Positions 23,014 through 37,194 of a stretch of 64,000 nt of DNA are shown piece after piece (the first letter of the stretch is position 1; each line of letters begins with the position of its first letter). The translations under genes were made by a program, and so were the position numbers. Source of the stretch: Casuarius casuarius (Eukaryota; Chordata; Aves; Casuariiformes; Casuariidae); contig PTFA01000085.1 of the NCBI GenBank assembly GCA_003342895.1, forward strand, positions 3,312,212 to 3,376,211, read 5' to 3'. A model generated the notes under the pieces. The model did not search any database. It had not been told where the DNA came from and was given only the letters and a program-made list of their open reading frames with translations.

Positions 23014-26000
23014 CTGAAAAAACCCAAAACAGAAATTATAATCTAGCAGTATGTTATAGGAATTACATGAATCACACATACAGCAAACATATGTACTTTT
23101 TTTTTTGCACAAGTGTTATGTTCATTGTTAAAATGAGTGTTTTTGGAAGAAGTCAGAATCAGCTCTCTTACTTCATTCAGTAACTTATTAGCACAAAATG
23201 GATTATAATATTAAAAGTCACAAAATGAAAATAACTTCAAATTTTAGAAGAACACAAAAAATTGGATTCTGCTAGATGACATTCAGTATAGCATCAGGTT
23301 GACCATTTCATTTGACAAGCATAACATGTTCTGGGAAAACTTAATGCTAATAATATTTCTTAGTAATAAGCAAAAGAGGACAAATCATTTTTTGCAAAAC
23401 AGCAAAATACATTTCTCATTAATACCCTGTATGTTCTGAATGGAGAAGATTAATAACAACTAATAACTTTTCAAACATTGAAAAAAGTTAGAAACATCCA
23501 AAAGAGAAGACTCAGCTGCAAGGCTTTTTGGGACATTTTTAAAAAGTAGGCAAATTGCTGTAATGTGGAGATTCAGAATTAGATTTTATCTGTGCAGCCT
23601 ACAGCCTCTATTTAATAAACATGTCAAACAGACAGAACGACACAAGGTCAAAGGGGAAAACTTTAGCATAAGGAAGGAGCATGACAGTCTCCTAACTCTA
23701 AAGAAACAGCAGTGCAGGCCTCGGAGAAAGTCTCTTTCATTTCATAGTTTTCTTGATTTTATACCTTGCAGTCTGCATTAAGCACATATACATATATCCC
23801 AAACACTAGTATAGTTTAGCTGTAGCGTACTCAAAAATCTAGGCAGGTAAAGTACAAACCTTGGCAATTAAAACAGGTTCAGCTCCGGATACTTTCCATG
23901 TTGAATTGCAAGAATTCTGGTAAGTTAGGATACTTCCAAAATTTAACACGCGCTACAGTGACCATTTACTGCTTTAGCTCATGTGAATGCCACGTTCGGG
24001 GTCCGGCCCTCATTCAATTAGCGCTGTCCACACACGCTGTGACCTGGCACTCTGTGTTTAACCTTCCCTGATAACAACAGGTCAGAGGGCACCTGAGTTT
24101 GTGTATAAAAGTTAAACTAATTTTTCAAGGAAACTATGCTTCCTTTTTAGCCAGAATTAATATCAGTTCAGGCTCCTGTGTTATTTCTCACTACCATCTT
24201 TCAATTGTTTAGACTGTCAAATTAAATGAAATATATACCCACGAGCCATCTGTGNTAATACAAACTCTAGAATACCAGACTTCTTCTGTTAATCAAAAAA
24301 CCCCTATTCTGTANTCTTACTAATACAGGATAAAACTATTCCTTAGAGATAATAATCAGGCCATATATAAACCACATCTTTTCCNTCTGCTTTCTGGTAG
24401 TCTGCTATAGTCCACAAGGTCAGGATGGAGGGTAATCTGCCTCAGGTGTATGTTGATTTTTTAACACTACAGAAACAAGTCATATTAATATAATGAAACA
24501 GGTAGCTGCTGGGACTACACCAAAACCAACGTTATGTCTACAGTTCAGTAAGGCTATTAAACAGATGCTTCACTGAATGGAGACCTGCATCAATGAACTG
24601 AGCTAATGCACACGGGTTCGTTGTCTGCGACACTGTATGCAATAATTATCTTACACACTTTTATGTGGAACAAACTCACGTAGTTAGACCAGAAGATGTG
24701 GGATTTAATGTTGGTTGTTAATGCTCAGATATGATGGTAGCTGGTAGAGTGACGATTACAGACAGCATAAGAGGAACCTGACGTTTTACAAATCAACAGT
24801 GTTTTCTTGAGATATTGTGGGACAGCCCTTCAGCTGGGGCAGTTTTCCATAGTCTCCCTGACTGGTCTGTAAGCTGCAACTATTCCAAGTACAGTTTTAC
24901 TCCTTGGCGTATACGTGTAATATCTGCATCAACAAATAAACATCCAGTTCCAAAACCAAGGGCTGCTGAGCATGCTGTAGAAGAGCGCTACACTGAAACA
25001 TTTGACTTACAGAAAGAAAAGTGAGTTAGTTGTGCATGATAAGAGTTATTTCATGTGCAACTCCAGCAACTACATTGCTTCGGTGCCCCATGAAAGCTGA
25101 CTGGCCTTGATCCTGCAGCTCACTCTACACAGACAAGCGTTGCCATGTACAGATCGCTCGTTGCTGTATCAGAGATACTAAACACCCTAAAAATCAAAGT
25201 CAAGAAACAGCAACTGAAGGAGACATACTAAATTTTTTTTAAGCATGCAAAGTTCTTGCTAACTTTAATGCATATCAGATGGAGCCTGTGGTACAACTTG
25301 TATACAAATTACACATTAAACGAAACAGAAACCTATTTTGATGAATTGTACAAGAATGATGTTGCTAAATAATGTTTTGCAAAGCAATGCTTTTTGACAG
25401 GTGTTTTATATTAACAAAACAACAGCTTTGCCAATTTATCCGAGAAATATATTAGTATTTACATTTTCTTAGTAGGGCAAAATGATTCACTTACACTATG
25501 AATCTCTTTCCACAAAAATATGTAAGAAGAAATGAGACTCTACTATAAAATAGTTTTTGAAGTTTTTGTGAATAAAAATATGAAGAGTTACATTTCCAAA
25601 GAGATTTTGTCAACAAAATTGTACTTGAATGAAAAATGTTGATATCAAGTGATTTCCAGCTTCAGTTGTGTAATCTTAAATGCAAGCAGCCACTGAAAGC
25701 ACCNGAGAACGCAAATCATCGTTGTGATGTAAGTCCTTTCACAGTACGAAAACTGCTTTTTGATTCTGATGACAATTTTTTTTTAATATTTTGGGGACTT
25801 AATAAATATAAAAATTACTAGGCTGAAAATGAGTATTTTTCAATAGAAAAGGTAATAGAGCATATTCAGCATTTCATATATTCTCAATTTTCACCTTTTG
25901 GTTAAAAACCTCTTTCATTAGCCATAGTTACACAATGGAACCAACAATAATTTGCAATTTTATGCATGAAAACAAACAATATTTAATCCATGAAAGTTCC

Positions 26001-26099
26001 CTAAACAAAGACCTCAGAAAACGACAAAACTTAGTTCAAGAAAACATACGCAATGATTAAAATTTTCCCTCTGAACATGAGTTTTCAAAGAGCGCTTAC
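23014..26099 (-). other. SCAPER intron, 3.1 kb
   Basis: AT-rich intron. No gene or clear mobile element was recognised. A short stretch at about 25105-25145 (GGCCTTGATCCTGCAGCTCA) resembles a motif of the ancient amniote repeat family mentioned elsewhere. Three N calls lie between 24250 and 24390. Confidence 0.7.
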
Positions 26100-26337
26100 C
26101 TGAAAAGCAGGCAGATCAAGAACAGCAAAACTATTGAAGAAACGTAAACTCTGGATGGCGACCTGGATGGTGCTCTCGGCGTAGCTGTCCTTGGGACTCG
26201 CCGTGTTTGGATCGGAAATGGTCCCGTGGAAGAGGACGCAGTAGAGCATGTGCAAGACTCCCACCAGATCTGTAGACTGAAGAACGGCCGTTAGTCCTGT
26301 GGGATCCTGGCGCGTATTGTCAAATATGTTCCAAGAT
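26100..26337 (-). CDS. SCAPER: SCAPER coding exon
   Basis: The exon is 238 nt: the first base A completes arginine, then 79 residues in phase. It runs SWNIFDNTRQDPTGLTAVLQ, STDLVGVLHMLYCVLFHGTI, a variable SDPNTASPKDSYAES stretch, and IQVAIQSLRFFNSF to LDLPAFQ. This is one of the best conserved parts of SCAPER: DNxRQDPTGLTA, GVLHMLYCVLFHGTI and TIQVAIQSLRFFNSFA are as in mammals. Third positions are more GC-rich than the surrounding intron, as expected for coding sequence. The acceptor is TTTGACAG and the donor CAG|GTAAGC. Confidence 0.95.
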
Positions 26338-28539
26338 CTGTCAAAGAAACATTAAACCGTCTAAAGAGGATACGAGCATCCAGGGAGAATGCTTTGCATG
26401 GGGAGGTAGGATTTCTGATGCGTCAAATAGGGGAAACCAAGCAAAAGGAAAGTTAAAAAGGAAAAAGCTGACGTCTAATGTGTCATGAAACCACAACAGT
26501 TCCACAAAATACTTTCCCTAATCTGAGCACCATCTCGTGCTCTCTTTAATTGCAGCGTAGCTGTATTTTAAATATCTCTCTCCACACACACTGGTGTCTT
26601 TGATTCCCAAACGGGTTCACGATACCAGAGCAAGACCACACGGAAGTTCAACAGCTTTAAAGCCAGAGGCCTGGGGCACTNTGGGGGGCTCTGTGCAAGC
26701 CTCTCCTGCAGCTCAGCAGCCTCCACCCACCTTTCTCTCCACAAGCAGTAGCTACCAGAGGTGGGAGAAGGCCCGAGAGACCCCTCTCGCCCTCCATGCC
26801 AGGCAGCAGGCACTGCAACAAATTACCTACCTAAGCAGCAGAAGAGGTTACTAGGACCAGACGATCTTAATCATATAGTTCTGCAGGAATTTAAGAATGA
26901 TGGGTTTGAGCAGTTAACGAAAACATGCTATTTCTGATTTCGGTCAGATGCTATTATGGAAAACTACGGTAGCAAAGCATAAGTAAGTATGAAATGGTAG
27001 AGGCAAAAGAGCACAGCTTGCGCAAACGAAAACCAGGCGGCTTTGGGATCTCTGGAGTAGGCAACTAAAGTAATGGATATAGGAAAATTTTTGATTGTCT
27101 GGGATATTTGGAAGAATAGACAGATGACTCAAGATGTTCCTTCTATTCTCACATCTAAACTTTCAAAAGCATTTTACATAATCCCTCAATGACTTGCACA
27201 GATTCTATTTTTTCGCATTATTAATAATCCAGAAAATGATGTAGGACAGTAACTATGAGAGAAAATGCAAGACTGTGACTACCCTGGAGGTAAATTAGGA
27301 AAGCTGGATGAATGTGTAGTAGGCTGGCAAATACAAAATAAAGTATACAAATCACTGAACAAATTTTACATCCTATGTGTTCTAATCCTAAGCCATCATG
27401 TAAAGCACTTGAACCTCATCAGGGAAGCTTGATGAAATCCATCATTTAGTCTATAGTGGCAACCAAAGGAAACAATAAAATATTGAGATACAGTCAACAG
27501 TAACACTGAAAATATGGTATGCGCACATCAAAATCTGGCTACTTTGTTTCCATCTTAGAAAACAGAAAGAAAGAGAAAGAATGAAGAAAAGAGATCCAGA
27601 AAGAAAGAATCATCAATACTATTGAATTAAAAGAGACTACAGAGATTGAGTCTGTTTCTTTTTTTTAAATAATGAAGGGAAACTATAACAGGTGATATGA
27701 GAAAGAGCAAATGTCATAGGAGGACAAATTAGGTGAGGGTAACCTTTCCCTTTTTCATAACAAATAAAAATAAAGTAAATGGGGAAATAGTAAATATAAA
27801 CAGAACTGGAAAGAAGAACTGCATTTTAAAACAATCTCTAACTTTGAGGACCTCAGTTTAAAAAAGAAAATACTAGACATTTAGAGGACTGCAAACATTC
27901 CTGTTGACCAGAATCAGTAAGGAGCTTTTCCTCGAGTGGGACTGCTCAGTAGGGGAATTTCAGTATCTAAGTCAGGAGCACCCGGCACCCCTCACTGCTA
28001 CGGACACGGCACTGCTCTCCTCACATCGCTGCTTTGGTCCACTAGAGTTTCCAACACAAATCCTAGGTAGGATGACTAACTGCTTTTTGTGATATAGACC
28101 CTTGTCTTCAGTGGTTCAAACTGAAACTGTGAACTGAACCACCATCGGCCTTTGGTTAACATCATCTGGTTCTGTGATTTTCTCATTTTCTAGGGAAACA
28201 AAAAAAGGAAATAAGAAAGCACCACCTCACCCAACAAAACCAGCATCTATCAATGAGAAGTTTTACTTTTAAGAGAAAAACTTTCTTCCTTGGATGAGAA
28301 AGAGAGAAGCAGGCAGAGTGGAAGAACAAACCCGCATCTTCCACATCCCAAAGAATATCCTTGTACCAATTTCAAATACAGTTTAAATATTTAAAGAGAA
28401 TGAAAAACAACAGTTATATGCAATAGCACCTTAACAGCTACAACAGCAAACTTCAAAGCTAGTATCCTTATGGATTTTCTTGTGAATACAATTCTTCTGT
28501 AAGGTAGTACGAGCAGGCACTAAATACACTGATGATACG

Positions 28540-28800
28540 TGGTGGCTTTAGAGCCGCAGGCTGGTGGGCAGGGATGTGCGATACCCCCGGGCTCCCCGCT
28601 GTGCTCCCGAGCACCACCGCTCGGCAGCTGCGTGGGGACCGAGTTTCCACATCTGCTGTGCGGAGGCTGATCTGCTGCAGGGGAAGGAGGTGGGACGCAG
28701 GAGACTTAAGGAGGTTATTTTAGCTCTCAGGCTCCTAAGTACCTCTGCACCTGCTTGAGAGCCTGCGAGGGCTCTTCTCCCGGCTCTGTCTGCCTTGAGC
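28540..28800. other. GC-rich islet within SCAPER intron
   Basis: About 260 bases of raised G+C lie in an AT-rich intron. Both strands are open over 60-100 codons, as expected from composition. No domain is seen. Confidence 0.35.
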
Positions 28801-31800
28801 GCAAGTAAAGAGCAATACGATAGTGTCTGGGCTGTAGACAATTTATACTATGAGCGTGTCGTCTGCTTTTAATTACTCTTCTTTCACATCTTTACATTTA
28901 GAGAGCAGTTACTCAGATGAATCATTTTTGCTTTTTACCAGTTAGATCACATATGTAAGGAATGATTTTCTTCTGAAATTAGTGTTTATGGGTACCATTT
29001 CTTTTAAAGTGCTTCCTATTTACAGCCTGTGATTAGCCCAGGTTACTGAAACAAAGCTTTAGGTACAGCATCTGCCGCTACTACCTCAAGAATTATTTAA
29101 TGTCCAGTCCTATTTCAGGGATAGCTATGTTATGCAAAATAACCACAAGACTGAGTAATTGCTTCATAAATCTTTGAAAGCAGAAATCACATTTTCAGAT
29201 ACAGGACGAACAAAAACAAAGTAAGGGTGTCCATTTTCCAACGCTGTGTTGCAGACGAGTCGGCTCCTGTCACTCACCACCNGATTACTTCCCTTCCAGC
29301 TCGGCAAGTTAGAGGTCTGCCCGGAGCTGGAGACTAATGTGTCTGAGTTTATTGTACAGGTTCCAGCACGGGGGGCTGTTTAATACAGACTGCCTTTAAG
29401 AACCAGCTGGGACTCTCAAGCATCTTTTGAAGAAACTGTGCCACAAACCTAGCTGTGACAGCTTCACAAGCCTGTTGGTGTAGAGGTCTTTCAAAATATA
29501 CATAATGATGTTTCAAAAACAAGTCGAAAGAAAAAAAACACAATGTTTACAATTATGATTTGATGCCATTTACCTACTGCAAAAAGAGAACCACAAACAT
29601 TCAGCCTGTGGTTTGCAACACTCACAACAATCCTCACATCTACTCTGCAAAGAATAAAAGAAGTGGAAAAACCACTAGAGCTCTCAGTTTGTTTGGAGCG
29701 GGGCTACGCTGCTCAACAGTTTATGACATTACTTTCCTTTTCCTATGTCTGGACTCCGTGCACAAAATCTTCATTTTGAAGCTCTGTGGTCTTTAACTGA
29801 CTGTGTTTAAATGGAGTCGGCAGAGAGACACTTCCTGAAACATCACCCCAACTTTCCAGCTTTGTGCAAGGCAGATTCCTGGCGCGTCGTTTCAGTCCCT
29901 GCTGGAGCGCTCACCCGGCTGCCAGCAAGGCACTCGCGCCGAGGGCGACAAAAGCAGGGCGAGCTAACAGCTCCTGGACCACCGCTGGGCACTTTTATGA
30001 CTTTGCTTCATGTGTCTGTGGGCCCCTTAGTACAAAAAAGAGAGGTTTTTGATGCCCAATTATTTATTCTGCAATATGCAGTAGCCAAAGTGTGCTATCA
30101 CTTAACTACACTCAAGTAACTAGAATATTTAATTCCATAGTTGCATGTGATAGCACAGCACCTTTTGCCAACTAGTATTTCTTAATTTCAATTCTATCTT
30201 AGATTTTTCAAAAGTATACAACAGAAAAACTATCAGCTGAATAATATTCATGATCAAATGATAACTCCAAATTAATTACTGTATACAATACCTCACAGCA
30301 ATTTTGTGTGACTACATGCAATGAGAAGATTGACCAATTTTACCATAGGTTAAAGTTAGCTTACTTTCAGCTCTCACTCCATCATTACTTTTAAACAGTC
30401 CCATATGAAAAAGCTTATATAGCTGGATGGAATCCTTTTACTGTTTTGTGCTGCTCCAGAGCAGCAAATGAATCAAAATATATATAAAAAAAGTCAATTG
30501 CAAAATTCACTTAAAATGCAAGCATTATTTTTTCACAAAAATAGACAAGTTATACCACAGGACAAAGCTATTTAAAAAAAAAAAAGTCATTCTGTCTGCT
30601 AGGTTTGGGTTGTAAAAAAACTACTGTGGAACTGAAGGAACTGTTAGAAATGTTTATTTTTGATTTTGCCTGTATTACAGTTAATTTGTACCTGAACAGG
30701 CCACTGGCTGCTGTTGCTTTTAACTGTCAGTTATAACCACTTTAAGCCTAAATATTTACCATAAAAAGGTAAAAGACGTTATTCATACTGCTTGTGGGCT
30801 GTAAAGAAGAAAAAAAGTATATGAGATATGGGAAAATAAAGCATGAACCTTCATGTCTGCTGCTTTCAGCATTTGTAAAACAGCGAATTTCATACATTTA
30901 GCAGATTTCAAAAGCTTTTTAGTCAAATGTAGGCCCAGTGAAAATTCAGTGATAACTGTCAGGACACAGACTGAAGTAAAAACAAACAAACCAACTGAAG
31001 TGAGCAGGTAAAAATACAAATTTGCCCTATTTCTGAAGTCAGCGAGCAGAGCAACAAGTGACTAGAAGAAAAGAATTCTGCAAATAAGCTTATATTTGAG
31101 CCAAAGGGAAAACATACAAGTCACGTGCATCTTTTCCCAGTATTCGCTAGCACTGCAGCATTTACATTTCACTTTGATTGTTACCAGCTATCAACACGAA
31201 GCCTCTGAACACGAACATGCGGTTTATACCCCCAGACCACGGCTCTCTCCAACGCCTTTCCAATTCAGCACACGGCAAGCAGGCAGGGGCTGACGGCCAC
31301 GTAAGAGGCTACGCTGAAGGAAGGCAACATTTACAAAATTCCTGTCTCTAATTAGGACAGAAAAACAGGTGAATATTTGTATTATAGTCAAAGAAGCTAC
31401 AGGTTCTTGAAAAAGCTTACTGAAAGGCAGGCAATCTTCACCAAGGGCTGCCGCTACGATAATCAGATGCTGCCACAAAGGAGTCTCAGGAACGGGTACA
31501 GGGTTCAGATGACTTACAAAAAAGGTNAAAAAAAATATGAAAATGGGGATATAGCAATCCTGGGATAGAAAGATACTAACCAGTGATACTTCATTGCTTA
31601 AAATACACCACTATTCACTATAAACAGCAATGCTATTACAGCCTGATGAGAAACAGCATACTCTGCAGAACAAGTACAGAACTACAATTTCGGCAAGCGT
31701 CGATATGAGCAAACTATTTATATTTGAAAACATATTGCTTTAAAACCTGACTGAGCTAACAAGCAGACAAGCCTCTTTAAGGGCATACATTATAATGTTT

Positions 31801-34704
31801 GTATATTTGAAATATATACTCTTGATTAAAAACATCAAGCCAAATGGAAACATATGTTTTCAAAACGCTTAGAATATANNTNTTTTTTTAATATTAGGAT
31901 TTAAAAACTACCATCTGTATTTCTGTTTCTGAATTATTTCATTTAGATAAAGATGTCAAAATAAAGAGGGAAAATAATAATTAAAGGAGNATAAATCAGT
32001 ATTTAGTGTCTGTCAGACCTTGTTACAATTCACATTATCAAGCTAGGAACTACAGCACTGCATAAAATGGGTGACTTGAAACATTTTAGTAATTTCAGGA
32101 GTAAATTTTCGCTAGTTCACAGTACTTGCTGGATCTGCTCCCTGTTGGAAGTGGTGAGAAGCGTAACCAGTATTCGAGCCGACTACTTGCATCCGACTCG
32201 CCACCCAGCAGCCAAAAGAGGCATGATCTCCATCACGGTAATAAATCTGCGACCGGCCCAGCCCAGCCCACCTCCTCCCCTATCTGTGACATGACGTTCG
32301 CTGTCGTTCTGGACCAAACCCTACGTAACTGCAGCACTCTGCCCCGGCAGCTGGTAATCCACAACTTCTTCAGCTGTTGACAAAGATTTATACGTATGCC
32401 CGCACTGTTTTGAGATAACACCTAACGTCACAACTTAGCTCCCTACTGCTATGAATTTCTGCCTTCCTGGCACATCAGTGAGGAGCTCGCAGACGTTCCT
32501 AACACCAAGGCAATGGCAGAGCTCTCTAAAAGCTGATGTCCCAAGAAGCACCTTGATTTGAGGGACTACTATTTGCAATGCTATGCTTAGGCACAACGCA
32601 CTTTCCCCTGCGTGTCTGCGTTAGCCTGCTGCACTGCTCCTGGGGCGAAGGGCCCTGTCCCTCGGCGGCTCACCCTGTCGCTGCGCTGCCGCCGGGAACT
32701 CAGCTCGCCCGGCTGCTGGCGCTTCCTCCTCCAGAGATCCCGCACAACTCCAGATCCGTCGCTGGGAGCTCTACTCATTCCCAACTTTCATTCGGATCTC
32801 ACACTTACTGGCGCAGTGTGAGCAATATGCTACATTTTGGCGGAGGCGTCGGCAGACACTGCTAACGGGCACAGGTGAAATGAGGCATTAGCAGGAGCCC
32901 TCTGCNGAGGGACAGCCACACTTGTTGGGCAGAAATTTTGCTTCCAGGCACTTACCGAGGAAAAAGGGATAGAGATGTGANGAACACTAGGCTGTACAGG
33001 AACAGACATAAACATAAGCAAGATCCTCGCTGTACTGATGAAGGACTCGCCATGTATTTTCTTCGCGTTTCATTTCTTAACGTGCCTTACTCACGCTGAG
33101 GGGCAGGGAAAGGTAAGCCGCGGCAGCAGGGGAACGTCTTTATTGAGGCAGAACCNGCTCCGAGTTCCTGCCAGCTCACTGCTTTCTGCCTGTATTCACA
33201 AGCCAAGGACGCTCCACATGCACGGTCAGGATTCAAGGCCCCCAAACATGCCTTATACCTCCCCTAGTTACAATAAAAAACTCCTTTGGAAAACGAGGCT
33301 ATCATCCTGAACACTGTTAAGCACCTGAATTTGGGCACAAATTGCAAGACAGGTTTATATATCCATATCCATTGTTGTTCTGTAAAAAGTCTGTTTAATA
33401 ATCTGCTTTATTCCAGATTAATAATTCTGCCTACTATTACCCTCAATGGTGAGCAAAAAAAGCTAAGTATTATCAAGTCCACAATTTTCAAGTTTTAGTA
33501 TCAAATGTCAGGTGTCATCTTTTGCTCAGCAAATAGAGAGAGCTTGATATTCACATGCGCATTTTATGGTTTCTTACTGCATACAATAAAAGACAAAGAC
33601 CTATTTTCAGTTCTCATATCTATCTATATTTAAAGTCATCAGTGAGAAACAAGCTTTCACCTCCCTTGCTAGCAACAGATGCAACACAGCATAAGATGGG
33701 ATTTTGAACAGGAGGTGCCACGTCACCTTCACTGATTCTTACATGAGGATATAAAAATAATCACAGTAAGGTCCACATGGAGTTGCGTACGGTTAATGTT
33801 TTTAACAAACAATCGTTTACACATATTACAGAGTGTTTGGAAAATGTGGTATCACATCCAGAGCAAACCTTAAAATAAAAGAATCCATCAAGCATTTATT
33901 AGCCAGTACCAAAAATGAACATTTGAAAGGTAAGATCAATATTAAAGTTAAATCTTTTTAAAGACCTTGACAATAAATGAAAAGAAAAATCCCTCTCTTA
34001 TAATGAGATATGTTTATAACATATGTTCAGAATGGATTCCCTCACTTCAATAACTTTTTATGATGTTAAAATTGAGATTTCTTCAATTTATGTTACCATA
34101 TTAGCAAGATTTTCCTTTACTGTATCTAGCTGCATGATTTCGGACTTTTTTTTTTTTAAAGTCTACCATGGGAATAAAAATGTATCTTAGTTTAATGTAT
34201 CTAATTTTTATCTTCTACTGTAGATCAGTCATACACCTCATGTAACATTTCATACTGAGATACATATATGATACCATTTGAGACTATTNTCTACTAAACA
34301 ATATCGCTGCGACATCTTACCTACAACTGATCCAACCTGGGAATCTTAATGAAAACAGAACAAGAACAGTGAAGGACAATACTCTTAAACGAAAGAGGAG
34401 GACTGTTAGTCTGCCATGAAGTTCTTGATGTAGACCTGGAGCCCAGGCACCTGACTGAGATCTCTTCCCTGCCTAGCGTATAAAGGAAAGTTTCCATGAA
34501 ATAACTGTCCAAATAAACATGCGGTATCAATTTAGAGCTTGGTTTAGACATATTTTGCACACACAAGTTTACATGCACTCAAAAAGTATTTAGAAAAGTT
34601 CCTGGGAGAAAGACCCACCAGAGCTACAGGATACAAACACTCCTTCTTTGTATGTGAGAATTTTTAGCTCCAAAAAAATCCTTAGAGGCAGGGAAAACAT
34701 TTGG

Positions 34705-34779
34705 GGGGAGGTATAGCTTAGGCCTTTCTTAATACTTCTTAGAGGAGGTATAGCTTAGGCTTTTCTTAATACTTTTTAG
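34705..34779. repeat. Two-copy tandem duplication, 37-bp unit
   Basis: The unit GAGGTATAGCTTAGGC...TTCTTAATACTT occurs twice in direct tandem, at 34705-34741 and 34742-34779, with a few substitutions (for example CCTTTC versus CTTTTC). The period is 37 bases. Confidence 0.9.
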
Positions 34780-37038
34780 GGATCCACTATTGGCCACTTT
34801 AAAGGAAATTAAACTTGTGACCTGGAACAATCCCAGCAAATTATAACAGTTCTCCTTAGCTTTGGCAGCATTTAATGTCTATTTTCACAGATCCACTGCT
34901 CTTCAACTTTTTCTCCAATATATACATATATTATTTATTCAACCGTNTAGTCCATTCATGCTTTGTCTTCTGATCTGCTCTTTGTTTAACACAAAACAGT
35001 ATTTCTTTTCATTATTAGTAGTGAAAGTTAGCTACGTGCACTAGGGAAAATAATTATTGTGGTCTTTATAGCAAATTCTGTCATTTTCTTNACAATTATT
35101 TTATGTTGCTCTTGTAATAATGGTGAGAGCCTAATACACTAATACCTTTTTTGGCAAAACTTCCTTTGATGCTACAGCGTCAGAGAACTGGTGGTACTTA
35201 CCAATTCCCTGCCCCCAACACTCAGTAAAACAACTTCAAATGAATTAAGATCAGTGATTAAGACAGTTACTCTGAATGTACAGAGGTGTCTAATATGGCA
35301 TGTTTGCTTGGTGCTCAAGCATGTATAAATTGAGCTGGAGAATCAGAAATACCAGATTCTGAATAGGTTGCATTGCTATCCTACTATCTACCATGAATGC
35401 AAGAGGCATCTGTACCTCTCACAAATAAAGGCAGCACTTTGTGCTATAGATCATGTATCACACAACATGTATTATTTTATTGTGACATATTTAAGAATTC
35501 ACTAAATTTGTGCTCTATTTTGGCCATCTTAATCTGTGTTCAGCAACACCTTTTTCTGTTAATCAGCTCAAATAGCAAGGAGTTATGCAACATGGCATTC
35601 ACTCTGCATTCACTTCTCAAATAAGAGCAGGCTTAGGGGATGAAAGACATTTAATTTAAACTGCCCTTTTAATTAGTTGCACCACAGCTTTTGATCTAAA
35701 GGTGAAAGACAACAGTTTTGAAATCTGCAAGTTCATTCCTCTGGTTTCTTTTCATGCGCAAATGAACCACAGTCAATCGTGAACAACCAGCACCTTGGAT
35801 TAAAATCAAAAGCATTGCTGTTATACGCAGGTACTAAGATCAGACACTTTTTTGTGCAACTGTGAAGAAAAATGCTCAACCTTCCAAGATTCTTACTCTG
35901 CTAAAAAGCACAGATTTTCTTGAAAGAAGTACCTACACAGTGCTATATTATTTTGAGGTACAAAGATCTCTAATATTTTTGGAAGCATATGCCAGCTTCA
36001 GAAATTCCAAATGTTATATTATTCACTCATGTGGCCATAACTATTATTCCACTAAGAGAAGGGTGATTCTTTTAGTATGCATTTGAATTTTGGCAGCATT
36101 GCCCTGGAATGTAAAATGCCAAGTTGGCAGCTTTCAGAAAGGGAAATTTTAGTAAGTTTGGGTAGTCTCTCTGGGCTCATATTTCTAGTACTTCTTTTTC
36201 CATGTGCCTGTGCCCCTGCAGCAGCTCTTACCTGCAGCCTTGTTCCTTATTTTATATTTTATTAAATCTTGTTCTTCATCACTAGCATCATTTTTCCCTT
36301 TCAGAAATTAATTTTAAAGTTCTGTCNGTGTTGTCTTCTCCTGAACTCTAGGACAGTCTGATGTGGTGGTTCTAGTACATTGACCCTGAAGCTTTGAAAT
36401 CTTTGACTTTAGAAAACACATTCCACCTGGTCAGGCTGTCCTAGAGCTGTAAATTACGGAAGTCCAGATTTGCTGGCAGAAACCCAGGCAGAAACATACC
36501 TCATGCTCATCTCCCCCACCCCCAAAATAGATCTGAGGTTAAGATGAATGAACATTTTGTATTAGAAAATTCCCTGGCAAATCTAATAATAATTTTCTTT
36601 ACAAAAAATATAATTCCCTTACTGACAGTGGTATTTTAAAGAACAAAAGCTGAGTTAGGCTACTCAAGAGACAAATCAATTAAGAGTTGATTTTAGTTGA
36701 TAATAAAATACCTCCTGAAGTCCTTAGGACTGGACACTTAAAATTACTAGTGATAAAACTCTATAATGATGAGTAAGAGAGATAAAGTTTGCAATTCCGA
36801 TAAATGACTTAAAAGAATCCAGACTCAGTGCAGGTAACTAATTATGGCTCGATAGTGAAAGGGTGAGCAGAGCAAACTTCCTGCACTGTTTCTTTACCAG
36901 CTCTTATTGTGTGATTAAGAACAGTTCTGGTTTCTAACCTATTTGGAAAGCTCACTTCCACAAATGCAACGTTCGCAGGTAGTTACAAAGTTTGCTACCT
37001 GTTGAATATGCTAGAGATGACGGACCGAGTGCACCTAC

Positions 37039-37194
37039 CTTCCATTGACAGCAAAACATAGTCGACATATTCCGTGCAACACTGCTGTGGCATTTTGCAG
37101 AAACGTGGCTATTTTGGGATTCTCATCAACAGGGCCTTGAACGGAGAGGAAACAGCAACACAACTTGTCTATCAATCCTATGTTCACCACGTAG
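37039..37194 (-). CDS. SCAPER: SCAPER coding exon
   Basis: The exon is 156 nt: one base completing serine, 51 residues, and two bases of a split arginine codon. It reads YVVNIGLIDKLCCCFLSVQG, then PVDENPKIATFLQNATAVLH, then GICRLCFAVNG. Human SCAPER has SYVVNMGLIDKLCACFLSVQ and GPVDENPKMAIFLQHAA here. The segment looks like an ARM/HEAT-type amphipathic helix pair, but that is inference. The acceptor is TTTCTAG and the donor is AAG|GTAGGT (GT at 37037-37038). Confidence 0.94.

Larger units (their letters stand above)
26338..37038 (-). other. SCAPER intron, 10.7 kb
   Basis: AT-rich intron without a recognised exon. Contents seen: a purine-rich low-complexity stretch (about 27555-27615, GAAA/AGAAA units), a GC-rich islet (about 28540-28800), a further GC-rich patch (about 32590-32780) and a two-copy 37-bp tandem duplication (34705-34779). 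The rest, including 29000-32000 and 35000-37000, shows only simple AT-rich sequence and short homopolymers. Confidence 0.7.
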
